Assembly (NCBI GenBank): GCA_030849065.1
Contig: JASAON010001549.1
Location: forward strand, 1-52,374
Direction of reading: 5' to 3'
Length of the DNA stretch: 52,374 bases
Source of the DNA: Jaenimonas drosophilae
Taxonomy: Eukaryota > Euglenozoa > Kinetoplastea > Trypanosomatida > Trypanosomatidae
Notes under the pieces: generated by a model
What the model saw: the letters and a program-made list of their open reading frames with translations, nothing else
The model's database searches: none
What the model was told of the DNA's origin: nothing
Shown here: positions 44,500 to 52,374 of the stretch, one piece after another
Numbering within the stretch: the stretch's first letter is position 1
How the letters are laid out: each line of letters opens with the position of its first letter
Made by a program: the position numbers and the translations under genes

Positions 44500-47266
44500 A
44501 CCAGGAGCTGTACATTTGTGCGTCGTGCCTGTACGAGCAGCTAAAGTCGACGTCTGTTGTGTGTGGTGTGGCACGTGCGCGAATGTGATTGCATCTGGAG
44601 ACAGGAACACACCACTCATGGATTATTCGCTTCAACTATATCTCCCCAACCCTATCCACGCGGTTGGGTTCTCTGCATCGGAAAACTCGATGATTGCGCT
44701 CGTATGCAATGACTATCAGGATGTTATCACGCGGCTACACAACAGCACCCTATACTGGCATCACTCCTTCCACAGATTCACAGGCGCCTGCATCAACACA
44801 GTATCCACGGCGGCGCCTGGAGCGATCACCACTTTCCAGTCCATCTACGTCATGAACACCCTGATGGGTGTATTGCCCGACAGTGTTGTCGCTACTTTGG
44901 GTACATCCAGCAGATTTGTAGTGAATGTGTTTCCACGGACCACGCAGCCAATCTGATTTACCTGTTCTCAACTTTGGAGCAGGATCTGCATGTGCTGGCG
45001 CCTTTTCTTGGTGAATCTACGCCATCGAGCTCAAAGGTGTGCGCAGTGGTCGGTTTCTCCACCGTTTCGTCCTCTATTGCCACGGTACTCTCCACGACGC
45101 TCAAGAGCGTAGAGATTGATGTGAGTACTGGTGCGGTAGTTACCGGAACGAGTGGAAGCCTGACATCAAGCATTCCAGCAGGGTGCGATTACGCCTTTCT
45201 TGTGGGACTTGCTACAGAAGATGTCGCGCTCATCTCCACCTGCCTTGGGGCTCATTCAACAGCAACAATCCTAATTACCTTTGATGACCTCACCAAGTAC
45301 TACAGCAACTTTGCAACAACCTTCACCTCAGCGAATGCAGTAACCGACCGCCTACTCTTTGCAACGAACATCCCCTCGTGGACGGCCACAACGTATGATT
45401 CCTCCGCAGCCAACGCTCAAGTTCCACTCAGCACTGTTGGTCAGTTCTTGCAGAGTGGACCACCCTATCTGCACACCCCAGCTGCGCGCGTTTCTGACTG
45501 CCATGGTGGTGGATTTCATCAGCGCGAACCCCAGTCCGGCGTACCCGACAATGAGCGGTGCACTGTATGGCAACGGCACAGTTTCGGTGGGCGATGTTGT
45601 TTTTGGTCCGTTCAGTCAAACGTGCGGATCCAGGGAGGCAGCAACATGCGTCCTGAACTTTGGTGCGCGTGACATCTCAGTGTGGTCCTACACTCGCGTT
45701 CTGCAACCAGTAGCCCCCCTGAAGTTTGATCCGACAACACCAAATGCGTTCAACATTTTGGGTAGTGGGACGCAAAGTAACATTGTGGATGGAGGGCAAG
45801 TTGCATTGGAAGGTGATGCAGATGAGCCGCTGGATTGCGTCATGTTCCATGATTGACAGCATCAGCAGCGAGCATCACAGCACTTCTCAGCACCAAGGGA
45901 GCAGCAAGTCCTCCAAGCCCACTCCCACAGAGAGTCATGCACCTGACCGCAGTTTGAAGGACTCAACATCCTCTGACCAACAAAACTCCAGCAGCGACAG
46001 CAATGTACTGGATTCTGTGCTGTATTGCCTTGTTGCTCTTGTTTGCGTGGTGGCAGTACTTCTATTGGCACTTTGGCTCTACGGACAGTGTGGATTATGC
46101 TACTGTAGGCGTGCCACGATTTGTATTCCGCCGGCTCGCATCACAAAGGCGCGACACTGGCATGAAGATGCAGCGCTTAGGGCACAAGCCAGTACCCCAT
46201 TGACCTCAATGAAACAGCTGACGGCGGTGGTGGTTGACGTGGATGGCTTTCAGGCCCTCTGGGATCGTGCACCGGTTGAGATGTCACAGTTCATGCGCAA
46301 TTATCATGATGTTGTTCGACGAGCCATCATTCGTCATCACTGCTCCGAGGCTGGTCAGATTGGCGGGTACTACGCTGTTGCCTGTGAATCTCCCTCTACC
46401 GCTTTGGCGTTGGCCTACGAAGTGGAGTCGGAGATTGTCTCTGCAATTACTACTGAACTCTGTGCCGCTCTTCCGCAGGACCCACACGGAAGGAGCTCTC
46501 CCATCACCCCTTCGCATTGGCGAACATACCATGACAGGTACAACAGTAAATGACCCTGAATTGTTTTGCATTGCTCATCGCACTGCATATGTTGCCAGGC
46601 AAGGGCACACGATGGCCACAGACGCTGTGCACAACTGTATCGAACCACCGTCTCACGCACTTCAGCTTGTGCCTGTTGGACGTCATCCAGTACTGGAGAA
46701 GAGCGGCGACGCGATGCTGGAGATTTTCGAGCATTCCGAGTTGGAGGTACGTGCTCCGTCAAAGCAGACAGACGGTGCGTATCGCAGGAGTGCCGCCATG
46801 GCTGAGCGGCAACGTGAATGCCAACACCTTGTGCAAGAATTACCTGCAAAGCCTCAATCGCGGTTGTTCCACAAACACGATAACGGTCACGTTGGAGTTT
46901 CTGTGCCAGCACTATGGCCTTGTTGTTGAGCGGGCACCATCTCTACCGGATAAGGAGTACCTATCGCTCTTGGCTGAAGCTATATCGCAGCGATTGGGTG
47001 CTATGATGGAGTACCGATACTTTTCAGTTGTGGATCTCACAACGTATGAGCCACCCAGCATCCACTCAGAGGTTCCGTATGAAGTGCTTGGTGAGAGGGG
47101 TAACCAACTGAGCGGCGTCTCCAGGATGTCGCAAGGCACGTGCCGGAGGCGGCGTTACTCTGCAAGTGCAGCGGGTTTGCGGGAGTTCCGGTACACCAAT
47201 TTGCTCAATCATTCGATGGAGACCTCTCCGTGGACACCAATGTGCCCCTTAAGTAGCTTGCTTTGA
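44500..47266 (+). pseudogene. Receptor-type adenylate cyclase-like pseudogene
   Basis: A decayed relative of the intact receptor-cyclase gene 0.8 kb downstream. Homology is clear from about 44500 (LCANL/TCANV region; LHNSTLYWHHSFHR against LANTTLYWHRSNHA) to the C-terminal helical region near 47050. The reading changes frame at about 44945, 45490, 45850, 46500 and 46790, so at least five frame breaks separate the pieces. Recognisable parts in order are the second half of the ligand-binding ectodomain, the SWSYTRV-like end of the ectodomain, a membrane helix (YCLVALVCVVAVLLLALWLY, near 46015-46080) and a cyclase domain beginning VVVDVDGFQALW. The first metal-site Asp is kept, but the second site reads IGGYY, so that Asp is absent. 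The N-terminal half of the ectodomain is missing or unrecognisable. It should not give a functional receptor. Confidence 0.8.
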
Positions 47267-48077
47267 AAAGCTGTCATTATCATCAAATTAATAAGCGTCT
47301 GACACGTTGCCACTATTTTTCTAGAGTGAACGTTTTCTGAGAAATTGGCGAGTACAGCTTTGTGGAGACCTCACAGTCGGAGAGTCACGCTGATCTCTCG
47401 GACACACCTAGATGCTTGTTTTTCCAATTATTGTGGAACTGTTCTGATTCTGCTTCTGCAAACGATGTTTTTCTTCTAGTGAATCTTCATTCTTTCTTTA
47501 CAGGTACCTTGTTCTTCTTGTTTTCTTTGCGTCGCTGTCCACGCGACTGCCAGTGCTTCTCGTCATTCTCCTTTCCTGTGCTTATACTCAGCACCCGAAC
47601 AACATGTCCATTGACAGTGCTTTTGTTCAAGATTCTTTAGTACTTTTGCTATCGTTTGATCATGCCCACAGCTCCGAAGTCTGACCGAGGAGGCTCGTGA
47701 GCGTGTTGTTATCTTTTGCGTGAGATCAGTTTTGTGACCACCCACTCTGCAGTGAAACACCCGCCAAAACCCTTCTATATTTTGGATGGGGAGGGGGATG
47801 GGAGTGATGTTACAGAGAGGGTTGATCTGGCTCTATGGCCAAGTGTGTCAGTTTCCTTATGCCTCACGTACGTAGCTTTCGTTGAGGTTCTGCATCCCTT
47901 CTGGGGTATCTTGTATTGTATTCAGCTTCGCTGTTGATGCAGCAACCTTGTAGTTTCATCTTCATCCCACCTTCTCACTTTAGACCCTTTTCCACTGGCG
48001 ATACCTCAAGATCCTTGATCCACCCAACATTCAACGCAGTTTTGGCGAAGTATAGCGACGAATTCCGTTTCATCAGG
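47267..48077. other. Spacer upstream of the receptor-cyclase gene
   Basis: About 810 bases between the pseudogene and the intact gene. T-rich tracts are frequent (for example near 47490-47530). The only firm signal is the splice acceptor at 47982-47983, listed separately. Small plus frames here show no protein-like composition. Confidence 0.5.
47954..47983 (+). promoter_or_regulatory. Probable trans-splice acceptor for the receptor-cyclase gene
   Basis: A pyrimidine tract (about 47954-47980) ends in ACTTTAG, with AG at 47982-47983. The earlier in-frame ATG at 47916 lies upstream of it and would not be in the mature mRNA, so the start is 48078. Confidence 0.65.
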
Positions 48078-51000
48078 ATGTCTCCACCATGGTGCAGTTG
48101 GAGTTTGATGTGTGCCATACTGCTTGTGCTTAATGCCCAAGTACTTACTGCTCAGGACCGAAGGTATGTCGTTGCGGGCTACCTCTCAGAGTCAGGACTT
48201 CTAACGACGTCAGTGAGTAGCTACGTCATAGGCCTGTCTTCAGCTCTCTCTTATAACCATGTCGCTGCGGATGTGTCGTACTCTGCCATAGTGGTAGGTA
48301 CTGGCAGGGGGGGCGGCTTTATGATGTACTCTTCCGGCGCTATGGATCCAAGTGCTGTGGCATTCTTCGGCCCTGGTGGACGTGCGGTGATGTCCAACAT
48401 CATCTTGAGCATTGGTGATCTTGCGTTGGCCTGCTTTGCCCCCTTTGCACAGACACAGACAGCGCGTCCCTCCTTTTCCGCCTATCAAGATCAGGTGTAC
48501 TGGACGCTCCCGTCAACCCAGGCACAAGGAGTGGGGCTCCTCCACCATCTCTCTCTGCGGGACCTGTACCCACTGCAGCAGCTCGTCACTCGTAGTAATG
48601 GATTCTCTCTTGTTGGGGGAAGCCTCTTTCAACTCGTGATGGCTGCTGCCCCTGCGTTGGGTGTGACGGAGATGTCCACAAGTTTGTACGAGAAGGGTTC
48701 CACTGTCAGGAGAATTGCACGCAGCAAGATTCGCATACTGTATCAGAGTACCCATGCCGATGACGACGCACCCGGCGCCATTACTGAGCTGATTTCCTCA
48801 TCGGTCCTCATCGATCTCAATACGTCGTTGGCCACGACGGTGGAGCTCGCGTACATGACCGTAGAGCTGTTCAAGACTGCAGCCGCCAGTGGAGATGTAC
48901 TCCCTCCCGAGAACATCATCATTTCAATGCCTGTGCCTGGCATTGACTCCACGGAGTACGTGGCTTCTCAGGAGTTCGTCCAGCAGGCGAGCGGCCACCT
49001 TAACTCCTTGACGTTGGTGGAGAAGATGCTTATGATGGCTGGTTGGGCGAGCGGGCGTGCCCTGCTGCATGCAATGAATATGTACACGGGAGAAGTGCTC
49101 ACAGAAAAGGCCATCTTCTACAACAACCTCCTGGCGGCCCAGTCAAGCTTCTTGGTGAGTGACTTGTATATTGGGTCGTTTGGTTCATCCAATTGCCCAG
49201 CAGCTACTGCAATCTCTCAAGGAGCGGTATGCAAGTGCCACGCCGGGGGCAACAACATGTGGTTTCACTCCCTTGTAAAGATTGGAATGTCCTATGACAT
49301 AACCTCACTCCCTGGGGGACTGTTTCAGTATGGCCTCGGGTTGTGCGCCAATCTCCGCGCGGACGGTGACGACAACTTTGCGACACCAAACACAATGCAT
49401 CAGCTTCTTGAGCTACCTCGAACGGTTCATTTGGTTGGAATGAGCCCATCTGACAATGTCATGGTGTCTTCTGTTTGCAGCCAAGTCCATCGTACGATGC
49501 ACAGACTGGCGAATACGACTCTGTACTGGCACCGCTCTAACCATGCAGTACGGGGCTACTGTAAGCAAACAACCATGAGAACAGCAAGTGAAGATATCAA
49601 AGCACACGAGGAGACTTACGTGACAACGTCGTTGATGGGTGTTATTCCAGATGGAATCTTGACGTCAGCTGCACCAAAAACACTTATTCTTGACTTTATG
49701 CCGCAAACCACGCAATCTCACATATCCAAGGCTAACTACGTGTACCTCTTTCCGACGTTGGAGCAGGAACTTAGTGTGTTGGCATACTACCTTTCCGGGG
49801 TGGTGACGGATGCATCGACTGTGTGCGGTGTTGTTCGCCGCTCCGCAACGTCGGATGCAACTGCCAGCCTTGTGAGAAGCACTCTCGTGTACTTTGGAAT
49901 GGACGTGTCTGCTGAACATCTACAGCAGCCTGCAGATGACCTTGGTGCCAACATTCCATTTGGGTGTACGCACACTGTGGTGATTGGCATGACAGAAGGT
50001 GATGCTTCTGGGCTGCTAGCATACCTTAAGGGGCATTCAACGGGAGTACTTCTCGTGTCATTTGATGACGTAACAAAGCTGTACGCGTCCATCTACACAT
50101 CCTTTCACGGTGAGAAATCTTCCGTGACGGATCGGCTGGTCTTTGCAACGAACCTGCCCACGTGGACCGGGCCAACGCTATCTGCCAGTGAAGTCAGCCA
50201 GGCTGCATGGCTATCCACTGTGCCGGAGTTTGTGCAGACGCTGCCACCTTTGGAACAGACGCCTGCAGCTGCTCGTACCTTCATTGTGGCCATGGTGTAC
50301 GATCTACTGACGAGGGGTACGCAGTGGGGCCACTCGGACTTACTTGCTGCCCTTTATGGCAATGTGACGGTACGGGCTGGTGGCATGACCTTTGGACCCT
50401 TCACCACGACGTGGGGCGGAAACAGGAAGATTGTGAAAAACTATGGAGCGCAAGATATTGCTGTTTGGTCCTACACACGAGTGAAGGAACCATCGACGGA
50501 GCTGCTGGCACCTCCGAAAACTCCGTGGCTAGACGTCGATGCTGTTGCTGCTGCTGCTGCTGTTTCTACGAGCAGGCTTCCAGTTAATGTGGCATTGCTG
50601 GAGCAAGGTGGCCGAGCTTCTTCTTCTGAAGAGGACTGCGTTGAGCTTCAAGCTTCGTCGAGTAAGCTGGAGGGGCAAACAGTCTTATTGAAGTCAGGCG
50701 GCAGCGCCTCTCCGATAACCAATGCTACCAGTTCTTCATCACGTGAGACAGCGGATGTATCGACGGATTCAACAGCACTCTGGTCACTGTTGTATGCCGT
50801 GGCTACGCTGCTGATGCTGGTTTTGCTGTACATTGTGCTGCTGCTAATGTGGACTGGATCATGGAACCGGGATGACAGGTGTGCTTCATCCGTCGTGTGG
50901 TGTGGAAAGAAGAGTTCAACAACAACACCTCAGTCTGCAGCTGCGAAGATACGCGCGCAGATGGGCTTGGAGGCCCGCCAAGACCGTGAGCTGCAACACA

Positions 51001-52070
51001 AGGCACGTGATTCTTGTCGAGCTCCACACGACTCTGCTGGGATTCTCACTGTTGTCTATGTTGAGGTGGAGCAGTGGCGTCCACTGTGGGTGCGTCAGTC
51101 TCGGGTGATGTCACGTGCCGTTCGGCACTATCACCGTTGTGTACGACATGCGGTGATTCGGCATGAGTGCTATGAGATGGAGTCCGTGGAAGGTATGTTT
51201 GTTGTGGCGTGCCCGTCGGCGAGCGTTGGCGTGCAGCTTGGTCGTGATGTCATCACAAAAGTTGCCCGACTGACGAAGCGTGATGCGGACGTTCTCGCCG
51301 AGGAGTACAACAATTTTGGTTACCGTGGAGGGCCAGTTACTGGTCTTCGTGTACGTGTTGCCGTTCATGTGGGCAGAGCAGAGCAGATGGCTGATGTGGG
51401 TGGAAGAGTGCGGTGGAGTGGTGCCGCGATCGATGACGCCGTTTGTGCTGCCCACGTTGCTGGAAGTGCTGGTCTCATTGTCTTCACGGAAGGTGTGACA
51501 CGAGAGGTGAATGATGTGGAGGGCCAATCATCTCTGGGCTTTCACTCGTTGGGCTACCGAGGAACGGAGGAGCTCTTTTGTCAGCAAGTGTTACCTTTGG
51601 CTGCAAACTCTTCCGATGTCACGCCTCAGCGTGGGGAAACTGATGTCAGCATTGCGTTGGCCACGCTGAGTGGTACGGCGGATGACCTCTTAAGAGCAAA
51701 GTGTGCAGCCCAGCTTGAGGCACATTATGCAGGCGTGCATGAAGAGGAGCGCATTGCAGACCTCCAGTGCTTGTGCCATCTCTCTGGCGTCTCCGATGCA
51801 CCTCATAACTTGAATTCCAACCGTCATTGCTACTACCTTGCATTGCGCGATGGAATGAGTTGCCACCTTGCAGCACTGAGTGACTGCCATCATGGAGTAT
51901 CTCGAGCGGAGCGGATTCTCGCACGCGCATCCACGGTAACCCAGGAAAGCCCTCTCGGCCATATGACAAGCAGCAGATTCTTTGGACGAACCTCTCGCAA
52001 CACATTTCGACGTACATCAAAACGACGACTTGTGCACTTTGCCTATGCGCGAAGTGAGGACGATGCTTGA
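48078..52070 (+). CDS. Receptor-type adenylate cyclase-like protein with degenerate cyclase domain
   Basis: A 1330-residue type I membrane protein with the layout of trypanosomatid receptor adenylate cyclases (ESAG4/GRESAG4). It has a signal peptide (MSPPWCSWSLMCAILLVLNA, cleaved near TAQ at about 26), a large periplasmic-binding-protein-like ectodomain to about 900, one membrane helix (about 902-927) and an intracellular class III cyclase-like domain from about 988. Key catalytic residues look lost. The usual TDIES reads VEVEQ (Glu996 in place of the first metal Asp). The usual VGDSF reads VEGMF (Gly1039 in place of the second Asp). The PNMAAR element that holds the transition-state Asn and Arg reads roughly AIDDAV. 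An Ala run near 825 comes from a GCT repeat. The protein is probably a pseudoenzyme receptor or needs a catalytic partner. The start follows the splice site at 47983. Confidence 0.85.
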   Translation: MSPPWCSWSLMCAILLVLNAQVLTAQDRRYVVAGYLSESGLLTTSVSSYVIGLSSALSYNHVAADVSYSAIVVGTGRGGGFMMYSSGAMDPSAVAFFGPGGRAVMSNIILSIGDLALACFAPFAQTQTARPSFSAYQDQVYWTLPSTQAQGVGLLHHLSLRDLYPLQQLVTRSNGFSLVGGSLFQLVMAAAPALGVTEMSTSLYEKGSTVRRIARSKIRILYQSTHADDDAPGAITELISSSVLIDLNTSLATTVELAYMTVELFKTAAASGDVLPPENIIISMPVPGIDSTEYVASQEFVQQASGHLNSLTLVEKMLMMAGWASGRALLHAMNMYTGEVLTEKAIFYNNLLAAQSSFLVSDLYIGSFGSSNCPAATAISQGAVCKCHAGGNNMWFHSLVKIGMSYDITSLPGGLFQYGLGLCANLRADGDDNFATPNTMHQLLELPRTVHLVGMSPSDNVMVSSVCSQVHRTMHRLANTTLYWHRSNHAVRGYCKQTTMRTASEDIKAHEETYVTTSLMGVIPDGILTSAAPKTLILDFMPQTTQSHISKANYVYLFPTLEQELSVLAYYLSGVVTDASTVCGVVRRSATSDATASLVRSTLVYFGMDVSAEHLQQPADDLGANIPFGCTHTVVIGMTEGDASGLLAYLKGHSTGVLLVSFDDVTKLYASIYTSFHGEKSSVTDRLVFATNLPTWTGPTLSASEVSQAAWLSTVPEFVQTLPPLEQTPAAARTFIVAMVYDLLTRGTQWGHSDLLAALYGNVTVRAGGMTFGPFTTTWGGNRKIVKNYGAQDIAVWSYTRVKEPSTELLAPPKTPWLDVDAVAAAAAVSTSRLPVNVALLEQGGRASSSEEDCVELQASSSKLEGQTVLLKSGGSASPITNATSSSSRETADVSTDSTALWSLLYAVATLLMLVLLYIVLLLMWTGSWNRDDRCASSVVWCGKKSSTTTPQSAAAKIRAQMGLEARQDRELQHKARDSCRAPHDSAGILTVVYVEVEQWRPLWVRQSRVMSRAVRHYHRCVRHAVIRHECYEMESVEGMFVVACPSASVGVQLGRDVITKVARLTKRDADVLAEEYNNFGYRGGPVTGLRVRVAVHVGRAEQMADVGGRVRWSGAAIDDAVCAAHVAGSAGLIVFTEGVTREVNDVEGQSSLGFHSLGYRGTEELFCQQVLPLAANSSDVTPQRGETDVSIALATLSGTADDLLRAKCAAQLEAHYAGVHEEERIADLQCLCHLSGVSDAPHNLNSNRHCYYLALRDGMSCHLAALSDCHHGVSRAERILARASTVTQESPLGHMTSSRFFGRTSRNTFRRTSKRRLVHFAYARSEDDA

Positions 52071-52374
52071 TGCGTGTCAAGCTTTTTGTTTTTCCATCTT
52101 GCTGTTTTCTGTGCGTTGCAGCACTGCTCTCGTTACGGATGTGTGAGAGTACGTGTTTTTGACGGTACAGCTGGTGCGTGAAGTTCACCCGTGCACGTAG
52201 GGTGAACGGATTCAGTCGTACTATGTTTTGCTTTTTTGTGTTTTCTCATGTGTCGCACCTCATGCAGAGCTCTCTTTGTGCAGTGGTTTCCTTTTTGTTT
52301 TTGGCAGGCGAGATTGAAGTTGTGTGTATTGATTCAATGGCTCCAAACATGTGCGAACGTGCACTGTTGTTGGT
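52071..52374. other. Downstream region to window edge
   Basis: The 304 bases after the receptor-cyclase stop are T-rich, with several TTTTG runs. They are consistent with its 3'UTR and perhaps the next gene's splice signal. No coding frame of note reaches the edge. Confidence 0.5.

Noticed and set aside
47916..48077. Upstream start for the receptor-cyclase gene
   Set aside because: It precedes the splice acceptor at 47983 and would bury the signal peptide behind 54 residues.

Overview
The window looks like a nuclear chromosome segment of a kinetoplastid, most likely a trypanosomatid. Intron-free genes sit in two long one-directional blocks. Pyrimidine tracts followed by AG, the trans-splice acceptor pattern, precede several starts. 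Gene content also fits: an EF-hand-fused soluble pyrophosphatase, PSP1 C-terminal and MORN proteins, a receptor-type adenylate cyclase-like protein and many short coiled-coil proteins. The species cannot be named from sequence alone. From memory, seryl-tRNA synthetase, the EF-hand pyrophosphatase and a proteasome alpha gene lie close together on Leishmania chromosome 11; I could not check this.

Left block (bases 1-35162, all minus strand, read from 35 kb down to 1): ERGIC3/Erv46-like cargo receptor, gamma-carbonic anhydrase-like protein, LolD/MacB-type ABC ATPase, SNF2 helicase fused to an HNH nuclease, GCN2-type eIF2alpha kinase, coiled-coil repeat protein interrupted by an assembly gap (the single n at 23821), RRM-like basic protein, MORN protein, seryl-tRNA synthetase, CDK-like kinase, NIF3/DUF34 protein, PSP1 C-terminal protein, low-complexity protein with a cysteine-rich tail, Sec15-like exocyst subunit, small helical protein, EF-hand pyrophosphatase, PA-domain secreted protein, 72-residue coiled coil, pterin carbinolamine dehydratase, RAD51 paralogue, proteasome alpha-4 type subunit, and a partial low-complexity protein running off the left edge.

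Bases 35163-35808 are a divergent strand-switch region holding poly-G and poly-C runs. In kinetoplastids such regions are normally RNA polymerase II start regions.

Right block (35809-52374, all plus strand): a degenerate kinesin motor fused to coiled coil and a PH-like domain, a TCAIM-like J-domain protein, an unrecognised 337-residue protein, a small membrane protein, a decayed receptor-cyclase pseudogene (about 44.5-47.3 kb), and an intact 1330-residue receptor-cyclase-like gene whose cyclase domain has lost key catalytic residues.

The most striking content is a set of probable pseudoenzymes to the right of and just left of the strand switch: a kinesin without a working P-loop, a receptor cyclase without metal-binding aspartates, and a gamma-carbonic anhydrase without zinc histidines. 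Neighbouring genes are co-transcribed by position, as is usual in kinetoplastids, so adjacency is weak evidence for shared function.
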